Source: Actinomycetes bacterium (GTDB lineage Bacteria > Actinomycetota > Coriobacteriia > Coriobacteriales > Eggerthellaceae). Taken from it: a stretch of 64,000 nucleotides of DNA. Positions 26,881-35,744 of the stretch are shown in pieces. The DNA lies in contig JAEXAI010000002.1 in assembly GCA_023394615.1 (NCBI GenBank), positions 62,001 to 126,000 on the forward strand, in the 5' to 3' direction. Both the position numbers and the translations under genes were made by a program. The notes beneath the pieces are model-generated. The model was not told the origin of the DNA. It searched no databases and saw only the letters and a list, made by a program, of their open reading frames with translations. How positions within the stretch are numbered: the stretch's first letter is position 1; each line of letters starts with the position of its first letter.

Positions 26881-29151
26881 ATGGATATGAAAGTGGCGTT
26901 GGCGGGTAATCCCAACTGTGGGAAGACCACGCTTTTCAACGCTTTGACAGGGTCGAACCAATACGTTGGTAATTGGCCTGGCGTGACTGTGGAGAAAAAG
27001 GAAGGGAAGCTAAAGGGGATAGATAACGTGACAATCGTTGATCTGCCTGGCATTTACTCGCTTTCCCCCTACACGCTCGAAGAGAGTGTTGCACGCGATT
27101 TTCTGACGGAAGAGGCACCAGATGCCGTGCTGAACATAGTAGATGGCAGCAATCTGGAAAGAAATCTGTATCTGACCACGCAGATCATCGAAATGGGCAT
27201 TCCCATGCTCGTGGCGGTAAACATGATAGATGTGCTTGAAAGGCGAGGTGAGAAGCTTGATCTGCAGGCGCTTTCTCAGAAATTGGGTTGTCCGGTTGTC
27301 GAAATGAGCGCTGCCAAGGGCGAAGGGATCGATGCGGCCGCGCAGCGTATCGTCGATATCGCCCAAAACGCGCAAGTGCCTCGCAAAACATGCATGTTCA
27401 GCTCTGATGTTGAACGCGCGCTTTCCCAGATAGAAACGATGGTGGCCCAGTCTCACAGAGACGATGCGGCTAATGGTGCCGATCGCTTCTATGCGGTCAA
27501 GCTGCTGGAGCGTGATTCAAAGGCGATGAGGCAATTTCGTGATATGGATGCAGAACCTGTGATCTCGTTGTTGGAACGAAGATTCGATGACGACGCGGAT
27601 GGCATTATCGTGGGGCAACGTTATGACTTCATCGAATCGGTCGTCTCTGCCTGTGCGTCCCGCGCAAAGGAAAAGCAGAGCGCGACGGAACGCATCGACA
27701 AAGTGGTGACGAACCGCGTTCTGGCACTGCCGATTTTCGTCGTCTTGATGTTTTTGGTGTATTTCATATCGGTGACCAGTGTGGGAACGTGGGCGACGGA
27801 TTGGGCGAATGACGGCGTGTTCGGCGATGGATGGTTCGTTCCCTTCACCGAGCAGGTGGATCAAAACGGTAACACCTATGAGGAGGCAACGGCGCTGTTT
27901 GAAAGCGAAGGTGCGGAAGAGCCCGAACCTGGCGAATATGGTCTATGGGTGCCGGGTGTGCCGGTGCTTTTGGGCAATGCTATGGAATCGGCCGAGGTTG
28001 ACGAGACCGTGCAGAGTCTGGTGCTTGATGGTGCGGTTGCCGGCGTGGGTGCCGTGCTGGGATTCGTGCCGCAGCTGATGGTGCTGTTTGTATTGCTCGC
28101 CCTGCTTGAATCCTGTGGGTATATGTCGCGTATCGCGTTCATTTTGGACAAGCTGTTTCGCAGGTTCGGGCTATCCGGTAAAAGTTTCATCCCGATGCTC
28201 ATAGCAACGGGATGCGGTGTGCCGGGTATCATGGCCAGTCGCACCATCGATGCTGACAACGATCGTCGCATGACGGTCATGACCACCACTTTCATGCCCT
28301 GTTCGGCCAAGCTGCCTATAATCGCCCTGTTTGCGGGCGCGGTTTTTGGAGGCGTGTGGTGGGTTGCCCCCAGTGCATATTTTTTGGGTATCGCTATGAT
28401 ATTGGCAAGCGGCATCATCCTGAAAAAGACGCGCGCTTTCGCAGGCAACGTCGCGCCGTTTGTGATGGAGCTTCCTGAATACCGTATGCCCACGTTTGCT
28501 GCGGTGATGCGCAGCATGTGGGAACGTACAAGTTCGTTTATTAAAAAGGCCGCTACGGTAATCTTCTTGGCGTCCATGACCATCTGGTTCGTTTCCAGTT
28601 ACGGTATTGTCGGTGGCGCATTCGGTCCGGTGCAAGATGCCGATGAATCAATCCTCGCCGTTTTGAGCGGAGCTATCAGCTGGCTGTTTTACCCCTTGGG
28701 TTGGGGCGACTGGCAGGCCGTGAGCGCTACCGTTGCCGGTCTGATTGCGAAAGAGAACGTGGTGTCCACATTGGGCGTGCTGTATGGAGGAGATGCGGGT
28801 TGGTATACAGCTGTGCAGGCGGCATATACGCCCGTTGCGGCATACAGCTTGCTCGCTTTCAATTTGCTATGCGCTCCGTGCTTTGCCGCTTTGGGTGCTA
28901 TCCGTCGTGAGATGGCTTCACCGAAATGGTTCTGGGCCACCGTGGGCTACCAATGCGGATTGGCTTACGGCGTGGCATTGGCAATATATCAGATAGGTGG
29001 TCTGCTCACGGGTGAAGTTGCGTTCAACATCTTCAGCGTTGCGGCATTCGCTCTGATGGCAATGTTCTTCTATCTGTTATTCCGTCCTGCGAAAAAGGTC
29101 GACCGTGCTGTGATGCCGCGTCTTTCCGTGGCCGTTGCCGAGGGGGTGTAG
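26881..29151 (+). CDS. feoB: Ferrous iron transporter FeoB
   Basis: The 756-residue protein has the cytosolic G domain with G1 GNPNCGKTT (residues 8-16), switch region GVTVEKKEG, G3 VDLPGIYSL, G4 NMID and G5 SAAKGEG. A helical spacer region follows, and then the membrane part with the two Gate segments (ATGCGVPGIMASRTI and TTFMPCSAKLPI). It couples GTP hydrolysis to Fe(II) import at the cytoplasmic membrane. The ATG follows AGGAGGAC. The middle loop (about 310-360) contains an acidic Glu-rich stretch. It is followed 4 bases later by a small Cys-rich membrane protein, the usual third member of such operons. Confidence 0.97.
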   Translation: MDMKVALAGNPNCGKTTLFNALTGSNQYVGNWPGVTVEKKEGKLKGIDNVTIVDLPGIYSLSPYTLEESVARDFLTEEAPDAVLNIVDGSNLERNLYLTTQIIEMGIPMLVAVNMIDVLERRGEKLDLQALSQKLGCPVVEMSAAKGEGIDAAAQRIVDIAQNAQVPRKTCMFSSDVERALSQIETMVAQSHRDDAANGADRFYAVKLLERDSKAMRQFRDMDAEPVISLLERRFDDDADGIIVGQRYDFIESVVSACASRAKEKQSATERIDKVVTNRVLALPIFVVLMFLVYFISVTSVGTWATDWANDGVFGDGWFVPFTEQVDQNGNTYEEATALFESEGAEEPEPGEYGLWVPGVPVLLGNAMESAEVDETVQSLVLDGAVAGVGAVLGFVPQLMVLFVLLALLESCGYMSRIAFILDKLFRRFGLSGKSFIPMLIATGCGVPGIMASRTIDADNDRRMTVMTTTFMPCSAKLPIIALFAGAVFGGVWWVAPSAYFLGIAMILASGIILKKTRAFAGNVAPFVMELPEYRMPTFAAVMRSMWERTSSFIKKAATVIFLASMTIWFVSSYGIVGGAFGPVQDADESILAVLSGAISWLFYPLGWGDWQAVSATVAGLIAKENVVSTLGVLYGGDAGWYTAVQAAYTPVAAYSLLAFNLLCAPCFAALGAIRREMASPKWFWATVGYQCGLAYGVALAIYQIGGLLTGEVAFNIFSVAAFALMAMFFYLLFRPAKKVDRAVMPRLSVAVAEGV

Positions 29152-29155
29152 GTCT

Positions 29156-29335
29156 ATGACGATAGGAACCCTTGCTGCCTTGGCGGCGTTGGTCGGGCTT
29201 GTTGTGTTCGCGGTTCGCTCTATGCTACGGCAGAAGAAAAGTGGCGGTTGCGCATGCAGCAAAGGATGTTGTTCAGGCGGATGCAGCTGCTGTTCTCCGT
29301 GCGGAAGTGCGGCGGAGCAGAAGCCCTCTCAGTAG
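29156..29335 (+). CDS. FeoB-associated Cys-rich membrane protein
   Basis: The 59-residue protein has one N-terminal membrane helix (TIGTLAALAALVGLVVFAV) and a C-terminal tail with eight cysteines (GGCACSKGCCSGGCSCCSPC). This is the layout of FeoB-associated Cys-rich proteins, which stand where other bacteria have FeoC. The tail may bind Fe(II) or an Fe-S centre at the transporter. I place the start at the ATG at 29156, which follows GAGGGGGTGTAGG at the end of feoB; an upstream ATG at 29135 would overlap feoB. Confidence 0.92.
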   Translation: MTIGTLAALAALVGLVVFAVRSMLRQKKSGGCACSKGCCSGGCSCCSPCGSAAEQKPSQ

Positions 29336-29399
29336 GCAGTAAAGCTCGAGCAGTCGTTTGCGCATGTGCAGACGTGTGTAGATGATAAGCGATGAAATT

Positions 29400-29425
29400 G
29401 GGGCGGCCGCTTGTGCGGTCGCCCC
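29400..29425. terminator. Strong hairpin between the convergent feo operon and AAA gene
   Basis: GGGGCGGCCGC (29400-29410) pairs with GCGGTCGCCCC (29415-29425) around a TTGT loop, with one G-T mismatch-type pair. Flanking T-tracts are weak in either direction (AAAAAG on the plus side, AATTTC on the minus side). It may stop both convergent units. Confidence 0.5.
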
Positions 29426-29462
29426 AAAAAGCTTCAAGTCATTTTGTCGCGCGCGCGTCGCT

Positions 29463-31739
29463 TTATGACTCGCGATCCAAGTGATAGAGGAAATCGGCAC
29501 TTACATGCATATCTAGGTTGTTGTTGTACAAGCATGATGCGCTGAAATTGTAGCCGCGCACGATATCGCTCGTTTGGATAAGCGTTTCCATAGAACGTGC
29601 GCCGTGGGTGTAGCGCCATACGCGCAAAAACGCGTTCAGCACGTTTTCTTCCACATTAATGCGTTCGCCTTGCTGCAGTCCCACCTTTTGCTCCAACGAG
29701 CTTCGCAACAAGATGGCGCGGCGCAGATAGAGTCTCTCGTCGAAATCGCTCATACTGCTATCGGCGTCAAGCAGATGCAAGTGCTGCTCTAATGCTTGCT
29801 GCCCGCCGGTGGGATTGATGCCCAGCACGTTGAGGTAGCCTTTCAAGCGACTGATGAAATCAGGAGCCTTTGTGTCGGCCGCCGCTTTCGCCCGCTCAAT
29901 CTGCGCGCTGTCAGCCGATGCTCCCTTGTCATCAGGCACGGCTGCCATCTGCGAAAACTCTTTCATACTGTGGCACGTGCCCCCTGCGAATACGAACACG
30001 GATTTGCCGATGGTGTGCTCCAGCGCGCCTTCCAAAAATGTGCCGTCTTGCATGGGAGACAGGAAGTATTTCAGCCAACCTAGCTCACGGCCGCCGAACT
30101 GTGAGTCGAACTCATCGAAGAACACCACGGGGATGTTGCCCTTCAGGCAGCTGTCGCGCACTTGGTGGAATGCCTCAATCAAGTGATCGATTGACGTCAT
30201 CTGCGAAAGGTTGAACGTGAAAGTGCTGTGCGAATCCAGATGGAACGACTTGGCTATCTGCTTCACGACAAACGACTTGCCCGATCCGGGCTGACCGAAT
30301 ATCGCGATGCTGAAAGGCTGGCGAGCTTTCTCGTTTTCGATATAGAGGCGCAGCAGGTTCTGGATGCTGCGAATCTCTTCGGCCTCCTCGCGGTCAAGCG
30401 TGACGAAATTACCTACGCGCAGATGACCCACGTTGCGAATGGTGCGTGGCAGTCCGTCCTGCACCAAGCGTTTCGCGAAATCTTCCATACGTTCCTGGCC
30501 ACTGCCGATAAGCTCATAGCAAAACGAGAAGCGTTCCTTGTCCTGGACGTTGCGCGAGATCAAACGGTCGCGGCGCATTTGGGAAAGCTCGTGGTCGATG
30601 ATTTTGCGGTTCAGTTGTATATGGGCCATATTGCTGTCAGCGAACAGCTCATCGAGGCTGCATATGTCGTGGATGGCAGCTTCGCGCTCGACGATGATGT
30701 CGGCTATGGATTGCAGCGGAAAACCGGGCTTCCCGCCAAAGTCAGCGTAACCGCTGGCCAAAAGCTCGTGAGATGCATCAAGACCAATGGTCATGCCCTT
30801 GCAAAGCGTAGTGAGGAAGCTCTCGTCGCTCTCTGCCGTAAGCAACGTGTGGGTGAGCGCCGCCTCTACAGCGATGGTCGAACCGAACACGCGCCCCGTG
30901 GCTTGAGCGCTCATCTCGTTTTCCATGGAGTTGGCGTAGTAGGTGATGGAGGCCTCGCCGTCGTTGTACAGCAAGAATCCCTCGTTGTCATACTTCACGA
31001 TGACGGCGCGAAAACCAGCTAAGCAGTCAACCGAGCGGATGGCGCGGCACGTTTCGAAAGTCAGCTGCTCCCAACTGAGGCCCTTGCGAATGTTGAAGCC
31101 AGCGCGTCGCATATCGTCGACAGTGGTGTAGAGCACGGTTTTGTCGGCTAAATGCTCGCGGCAGATTTCCTCAACGGTTTGCGAGGGCATTTGATGTTTG
31201 CCGAATCGCGTGCGCAGCACGATGGTCTCCACACCGGCGTACTGGTCCTTGTTGAAAACGAAGCAGCCACTGCCCTCAAGGCCGCAGCTCAGTCGCGTGT
31301 CTTCGCGCTCCATATCGTAAATTGTCGCAATGCGCACATGGTCGGCGATGTCATCATCGATGATGCCCATCAACTGTGGGGCCGATCGGTCGCCATCGGA
31401 TGCAGATGGTGTTTGGCCCAAGCTTTCTTTCATGAAATAAGAGGTGGTCCCGTTTGCTGTGCTGCAAAACCACTTCGACACGGTGCCGAAGGTAATGCGG
31501 TCGTTCACGTCGATGGCCGTGCAGTAGCCCTGTATCTGGCCGGTGGCCGAAAGCAGCTTGCCCATGATATCGATGCCCGATTCGCATTCAGCGAATGACA
31601 GCATGTAGTTCTTGTCCATGTCGTGGCGGCTGAGCTTCTCGTTGTTGAGCCGCAGCGAGGTGAGCTGCGATTCAGTGCGGTAGATGAGCAATCGGTCGAG
31701 CAGTCGGCTGCCGGTGATGAAAACGGTGTCTTTGTCCAT
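29463..31739 (-). CDS. Large AAA-family ATPase with N-terminal PfkB-like region
   Basis: The 758-residue protein ends in an AAA+-type ATPase module: Walker A GQPGSGKSFVVKQIA at about 487-500 and Walker B PVVFFDEFDSQF at about 545-556, followed by a sensor-like KSVFVFAGGT. The first about 320 residues look like a degenerate PfkB/ribokinase fold (opening MDKDTVFITGSRLLDRLL, later FRAVIVKYDNEGFLLYNDGEA and RVFGSTIAVEAALTHTLL, where the kinase anion-hole GAGD-like motif reads GSTI). A winged-helix-like linker lies at about 370-420. I do not recognise a named family. It is a single-gene unit, with a TetR regulator 52 bases upstream on the same strand. Function is unknown; a conflict or regulatory role for an AAA protein of this size is possible. 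Confidence 0.75.
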   Translation of the reverse strand: MDKDTVFITGSRLLDRLLIYRTESQLTSLRLNNEKLSRHDMDKNYMLSFAECESGIDIMGKLLSATGQIQGYCTAIDVNDRITFGTVSKWFCSTANGTTSYFMKESLGQTPSASDGDRSAPQLMGIIDDDIADHVRIATIYDMEREDTRLSCGLEGSGCFVFNKDQYAGVETIVLRTRFGKHQMPSQTVEEICREHLADKTVLYTTVDDMRRAGFNIRKGLSWEQLTFETCRAIRSVDCLAGFRAVIVKYDNEGFLLYNDGEASITYYANSMENEMSAQATGRVFGSTIAVEAALTHTLLTAESDESFLTTLCKGMTIGLDASHELLASGYADFGGKPGFPLQSIADIIVEREAAIHDICSLDELFADSNMAHIQLNRKIIDHELSQMRRDRLISRNVQDKERFSFCYELIGSGQERMEDFAKRLVQDGLPRTIRNVGHLRVGNFVTLDREEAEEIRSIQNLLRLYIENEKARQPFSIAIFGQPGSGKSFVVKQIAKSFHLDSHSTFTFNLSQMTSIDHLIEAFHQVRDSCLKGNIPVVFFDEFDSQFGGRELGWLKYFLSPMQDGTFLEGALEHTIGKSVFVFAGGTCHSMKEFSQMAAVPDDKGASADSAQIERAKAAADTKAPDFISRLKGYLNVLGINPTGGQQALEQHLHLLDADSSMSDFDERLYLRRAILLRSSLEQKVGLQQGERINVEENVLNAFLRVWRYTHGARSMETLIQTSDIVRGYNFSASCLYNNNLDMHVSADFLYHLDRES

Positions 31740-31791
31740 AGCGCCTCCAAAACGTATGCGCGCGTTCGATCAGGTGTCACACGAGTATGCC

Positions 31792-32550
31792 TCAAAGAGA
31801 GGCGGACAGCAGTTTTTGTGGGGGAAAACCGTCGAAAAGACTCGTTTGGCTTTGTAGGCTTAATCCGCCTAGAGTAACCAAACGGATAATCGTGTAGGCG
31901 ATTTCATCGTCTGAAGCGGATGGATCCATCTTCAGCATGCTCAGCATGCCGAAGATGACTATGGAAAGGATGTTGACCATCAGATTCATGTCGACAACGC
32001 GTGCTGCGCTGCGCTGGACTCGCGCGCGCTGGCATGCTTCAATCGCCGCCGTTCGTATTGCGTGCGATATAAATTCCTCTTTTATTCCCAGCTCATTTAA
32101 AACTGAGAACATAGGTCGCGGTTTTGTGCCTGAGGTATACAGAATGCGCCGCAGCGTCAGGGAGTAGCCTCGTAACTCATTGAACGCATTGCCACGAGCT
32201 TGGGTTTCATTCAAAACCGCGAAGCTCTCAATAATGTCTTCGTTGTAGTCACGCAACACTTCTGTAGTCAGCTCATCTTTGTTTCTGAAGAATAAATAGA
32301 ACGAGCTTCTGCTGATATGCGTTTTTTTGGCTACCGTTGATATGGATGTGTTCGATATGCCGCGTGTCTCGTAGCAATCGCGCGCCGTCATTACGATATC
32401 GCCCGCAACTCCCTGCAAACGGCCGCTTTCCTCGCGATCAAGATAGCCGCTTTCTCGCATGCTCGGCAAACGCTCACCGACATAGGGCAATGTGGCGTTG
32501 GTAAATATCGTACCGTGCTCAAAGGCTGGCGCGTTGTTGTGCGAGAACAT
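31792..32550 (-). CDS. TetR-family transcriptional regulator
   Basis: The 252-residue protein has a TetR helix-turn-helix at about residues 55-95 (ARDCYETRGISNTSISTVAKKTHISRS in part, then FYLFFRNKDEL) preceded by an unusually long N-terminal extension of about 45 residues. The ligand-binding half is helical, as in the family. I set the start at the ATG at 32550, with AAGGAG six bases ahead; a GTG/ATG further upstream at 32571 is weaker. It lies 52 bases upstream of, and codirectional with, the AAA ATPase gene, so it may control that gene. The ligand is unknown. Confidence 0.88.
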   Translation of the reverse strand: MFSHNNAPAFEHGTIFTNATLPYVGERLPSMRESGYLDREESGRLQGVAGDIVMTARDCYETRGISNTSISTVAKKTHISRSSFYLFFRNKDELTTEVLRDYNEDIIESFAVLNETQARGNAFNELRGYSLTLRRILYTSGTKPRPMFSVLNELGIKEEFISHAIRTAAIEACQRARVQRSAARVVDMNLMVNILSIVIFGMLSMLKMDPSASDDEIAYTIIRLVTLGGLSLQSQTSLFDGFPPQKLLSASL

Positions 32551-32858
32551 TGCGGCTCCTTGCTTTGGCAAAGAACAGCTCGTTTGTTCGTTTACGTCGC
32601 GTTTTAAGTGACGAGCGTTTTCTTCAACTGTTTTCGAGTGGTCCGGCTAGCATATGATGTATTTTGCGGTCGGTCAAGGCAAAAAAGCCTATTCATGTGC
32701 GTGCTCGAAAGTATGATCTCGTCTTCTTCGCGTCGTGCGAGATGGCGAGAAAAAAGGTTACGATTAGTATGCAATTGCGGACAGGGAATCAAATGTGGCG
32801 ACCTCTATATTTGAGTGTTTGCACAAAAGGCGTTGCAAAAGGCCTTTTTGAGGCGCGG

Positions 32859-32864
32859 TATAAT
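32859..32864 (+). promoter_or_regulatory. Candidate -10 element for the YaiI-like gene
   Basis: A consensus TATAAT is followed by TG and lies 55 bases before the GTG start at 32920. The best -35 candidate, TTGCAA at about 32833, is 20 bases away, longer than ideal. Confidence 0.4.
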
Positions 32865-32919
32865 GTGGCAAAACACAAGGGTATCCGCTGTGCGGGTGCG
32901 ATACAAAGGCGGTAAGCGA

Positions 32920-33408
32920 GTGACGACCATATTCATTGATGCCGACGCATGTCCGGTGACGAAGGATGCGCTGGTTATCGCGCGTAAGGCGCATGTCCCA
33001 GTGGTCATCGCCGGTAATACCACTCAAAACCTTGAGAGGCATATACGGCCAGACGACCCGAGAACCGTCCAGGATGCGAAGGCGGGCTTTTGGGTTGACG
33101 TGCTTTCGGTGGGCGTGGGTGCGGACAGTGCTGATTTCGCTATTGTCCAGCAGCTTTTGCCTGGGGATATTGTGATCACGCAAGATATCGGGCTTGCTGG
33201 CATGGTGCTGGGCCGTGGGGCGCAGGCCATTGGCGTGCGCGGGCGCATATACGAAAAAGCCACTATCGATATGCAGCTCTTCATACGTCATGAAGAGAAG
33301 AAAGTGCGCCGTGCAGGTGGTCGCACAAAGGGTCCTGACGCTTTCGAAGATGACGACCGCGAGCGCTTCAAGGCGAATTTGGAACGGATGCTGAACGCTC
33401 GGGACTGA
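32920..33408 (+). CDS. YaiI/YqxD-family (DUF188) protein
   Basis: The 162-residue protein is a typical YaiI/YqxD family member: TIFIDADACPVTKDALVIARK at the N-terminus, VVIAGNT, GADSADFAIVQQLLPGDIVITQDI in the middle, and the NYN-like acidic motifs. The family is predicted to adopt a PIN/NYN-type nuclease fold, but activity is not established. I chose the GTG at 32920, which matches the family N-terminus; an ATG at 32815 would add 35 residues with no homologous counterpart. A hairpin follows its stop. Confidence 0.9.
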   Translation: MTTIFIDADACPVTKDALVIARKAHVPVVIAGNTTQNLERHIRPDDPRTVQDAKAGFWVDVLSVGVGADSADFAIVQQLLPGDIVITQDIGLAGMVLGRGAQAIGVRGRIYEKATIDMQLFIRHEEKKVRRAGGRTKGPDAFEDDDRERFKANLERMLNARD

Positions 33409-33426
33409 AGTCGGGCTACGCAGGGC

Positions 33427-33455
33427 AAAAAAAGGGCGCGAGTAAACTCGCGCCC
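33427..33455 (-). terminator. Intrinsic terminator of the 57-residue gene (bidirectional hairpin)
   Basis: GGGCGCGAG (33434-33442) pairs with CTCGCGCCC (33447-33455) around TAAA. On the minus strand the stem is followed by TTTTTTT (A7 at 33427-33433). It therefore terminates the minus-strand small gene and can also serve the plus-strand YaiI gene. Confidence 0.8.
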
Positions 33456-33489
33456 TCTGTCAATCGACGACCGCCGATTAATTGCGGCT

Positions 33490-33663
33490 TCAGCCACCTC
33501 CGAAAAAGAAGGGGTAGGTGACCCTCTCCGGTTCGGGCATTGGATCGTCTTGCTGCTCAGCCTGCTTTGGCTTTTCCTGCTTTTGCGATGAGGATTCCTC
33601 ATGCTTGTTTTGATCGAAGTCTTCATCAGAGTTGAAGAGTCGATCGAAAATAGAAGCACTCAT
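33490..33663 (-). CDS. 57-residue acidic hypothetical protein
   Basis: A minus-strand ATG at 33661-33663 is preceded by AAAGGAAATGCC and opens 57 codons ending in TGA at 33490-33492. The product starts MSASIFDRLFNSDEDFDQN, has a Gln/Lys/Glu-rich middle, and ends VTYPFFFGGG. It has no Cys, no membrane helix and no recognised domain. A canonical terminator 35 bases after its stop, on the same strand, supports real expression. The conserved-looking aromatic/glycine C-terminus could be an interaction tail. I do not recognise the family. Confidence 0.7.
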   Translation of the reverse strand: MSASIFDRLFNSDEDFDQNKHEESSSQKQEKPKQAEQQDDPMPEPERVTYPFFFGGG

Positions 33664-33758
33664 GGCATTTCCTTTCTCTGTCGTACTTTACGGGAACAGA
33701 ATAGACCACAATTGTTTCTAATTCAGTGACAATATCACATTCCACACGTAAGAAGAAT

Positions 33759-33791
33759 CAACCCGCCCTCCATAAGCTGGAAGGCGGGTTG
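33759..33791 (-). terminator. Hairpin downstream of the DEAD-box gene
   Basis: CAACCCGCC (33759-33767) pairs with GGCGGGTTG (33783-33791). On the minus strand, after the helicase stop, the stem is followed by ATTCTTCTT. It is probably the terminator of the helicase gene. Confidence 0.6.
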
Positions 33792-33823
33792 AAAAAACCG
33801 GTGTCGCAGATGTGTGCGAACGA

Positions 33824-35446
33824 TTACTTGGTAAAGCGGCTGTAATCGTAGGTGTGCTGATTGTTCTTGTCATGCTGCTTTTTCGGCTGTGCCGAAGCAT
33901 TGCGATCGCGCGCGGTGCTCTTCATACGACGCTGCGCATTTGTTGCGTTCTTGTTGCGTTTGTCGTCGCGGGTATCCGCATTTGAATCGTTGCGGGAGTA
34001 GTCCGAACGTTCGCGGGATGCATACGTCTTGTCGCTGCGCTTGCGGTTGTCGTTGGAGCGTCCATGACTATTGTCGTTGGAGCGGCTGGAATAAGAGCGA
34101 TTGCCGTTGCGGCTCGAAGAGGACTTGTCGGTGCGCTTGCCATCGTTGGAGTTGTTGGACTCGCCATTGCGTTTGCGATATCCGGACTTATTGGATCCTT
34201 CGGTGCGTTTGGCATCGTTGGAGCCATTGCGCTGCCCGTTGTTTCTGCCGGCGCCACGACGTGCAGAGGGTGCGGTGCGCTTGTTCTTTTTGGGCTTCTG
34301 CAGAATGCTCGGGTCGGTAGCGTAATTTTCCAGCTGCATGAACGGGATATCCTCATCGGTCAGCTTTTCGATTTCGCGCAGGTTGTTGCGCGTTTCACGC
34401 GTGACGAACGAGATGGCCAGACCCTCTTCCCCGGCACGTCCGGTGCGTCCGATGCGGTGCACGTAGTCTTCGGGGGCGTCCGGCAAGTCGATGTTGATGA
34501 CGGAATCCACATCGGGCACATCGATGCCACGTGCGAGCACGTCGGTTGCTACCAAGATAGACGTGCGACCGCGACGGAAGTGGTCGAGTGCTTTGCGGCG
34601 CTGGATTTGCGAGCGGTCCGAATGGATGGATTCGGCGCTATAGCCGTGCTCGCGCAGCATTTCCGTGCATTCTTCGGTACGGTTTTTCGTGCGGGCGAAC
34701 ACGATGACGCGCTCACTGCCCTTTTCATCGAGTACGGCACGCAGCAGCTCGTACTTGTCGCGATGGGCGATAGGCATGATGAATTGCTTCACGGTCTTCG
34801 CCGTTTCGCCCTTATGGGCAATCTCCACCACTTCGGGGTTCTTCAGCATCGTGCCGATGCCTTTGGTGATGGACTTGTCGATGGTGGCGGAAAACAGCAG
34901 TGTCTGGCGCGATTCGGGGGTAGCGGCGATGATCTTTTCCATGTCGGGAAGAAAGCCCATGTCCAGCATGCGATCGGCTTCGTCGAGAACTAATGCTTCC
35001 ACGTCACCTAGTTTTGCGGTGCCGCGATTCATCAGGTCGATGAGACGACCGGGTGTGGCGATGAGGATGTCGGTGCCGCGTTTGAGGTCTTTAATCTGCG
35101 GGGTGTAGGAGCTGCCGCCGAACACGGTGGTTACATATTGGCCGGTTTCTTTGGCAATCTGCATGCAGCACACGGCGATTTGCTGAGCAAGTTCGCGTGT
35201 GGGGCTGACTACCAGGATGTTTGGCTTGCGACCGGATTTTTTCGTGCCGGACAGCTTGTCCATGATGGGCAGCAGAAACGCGGCGGTTTTGCCGGTGCCG
35301 GTGCTGGCTGCGGCGATGATATCGTGGCCCTCAAGAGCCAAGGGGATGGTGGCTGCCTGAACAGGGGTGGGGTCTTCGTATCCCAGGCGTTTGACAGCGC
35401 GAAGGGCAGACTCGGACAAGCCGAGGTCGGCGAAATTGTTTGACAT
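33824..35446 (-). CDS. DEAD-box ATP-dependent RNA helicase with N/R/S-rich tail
   Basis: The 540-residue protein has the full set of DEAD-box motifs: Q motif upstream of TPVQAATIPLAL, motif I ASTGTGKT, Ia PTRELA, motif II VLDEADRML, motif III SAT, and in the second RecA domain RGIDVPDV and HRIGRTGRAG. It is RhlE/CshA-like. From about residue 375 the tail is low-complexity, rich in Asn, Ser, Arg, Lys and Asp, typical of the RNA-binding tails that drive RNP association. The ATG follows GGAAAAACAG. It is a single-gene unit with a gap of about 300 bases upstream. Such helicases act in RNA decay, ribosome assembly or cold adaptation; which applies here is not visible. Confidence 0.96.
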   Translation of the reverse strand: MSNNFADLGLSESALRAVKRLGYEDPTPVQAATIPLALEGHDIIAAASTGTGKTAAFLLPIMDKLSGTKKSGRKPNILVVSPTRELAQQIAVCCMQIAKETGQYVTTVFGGSSYTPQIKDLKRGTDILIATPGRLIDLMNRGTAKLGDVEALVLDEADRMLDMGFLPDMEKIIAATPESRQTLLFSATIDKSITKGIGTMLKNPEVVEIAHKGETAKTVKQFIMPIAHRDKYELLRAVLDEKGSERVIVFARTKNRTEECTEMLREHGYSAESIHSDRSQIQRRKALDHFRRGRTSILVATDVLARGIDVPDVDSVINIDLPDAPEDYVHRIGRTGRAGEEGLAISFVTRETRNNLREIEKLTDEDIPFMQLENYATDPSILQKPKKNKRTAPSARRGAGRNNGQRNGSNDAKRTEGSNKSGYRKRNGESNNSNDGKRTDKSSSSRNGNRSYSSRSNDNSHGRSNDNRKRSDKTYASRERSDYSRNDSNADTRDDKRNKNATNAQRRMKSTARDRNASAQPKKQHDKNNQHTYDYSRFTK

Positions 35447-35744
35447 TCTGTTTTTCCGTTCTTTCGGTTACGGCATGCCTTTTGCATGCTTATGCGCTCA
35501 ACAGGGGCCGCTTACTGCGTGCGCATCGAGCGAAGCCGTTTTATGTGAACGGGAGCAGGTAAGAATTCTCTATATGAGTCGATTGCCCAGTATGCACGTT
35601 TTTGTATCCGAACATGTGTCGGAATCGTGAAAACGTCCGAGTTGTGCGCGAAAAGCCACAACTCGAAAAGGCTGTCAAGAAGAATTGTCGGGCCGAAGGT
35701 AAGCGGCACATACACTCCGATAGCGGTAATGGCTCGGCTTCTGG
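35447..35744. other. Gap upstream of the helicase gene with two palindromes
   Basis: This 298-base stretch separates the helicase start from the end of the aldo/keto reductase gene. It holds a perfect 9-bp stem, CGAGTTGTG (35638-35646) with CACAACTCG (35657-35665), a possible reductase terminator, and a smaller palindrome TCCGAACATGTGTCGGA at about 35607-35623. A long helicase 5' leader is likely. No gene is seen. Confidence 0.5.

Noticed and set aside
33288..33659. 123-codon minus-strand frame overlapping the YaiI-like gene and the 57-codon gene
   Set aside because: It is Ser/Arg-rich antisense frame with no start signal, and the 57-codon frame has better signals.
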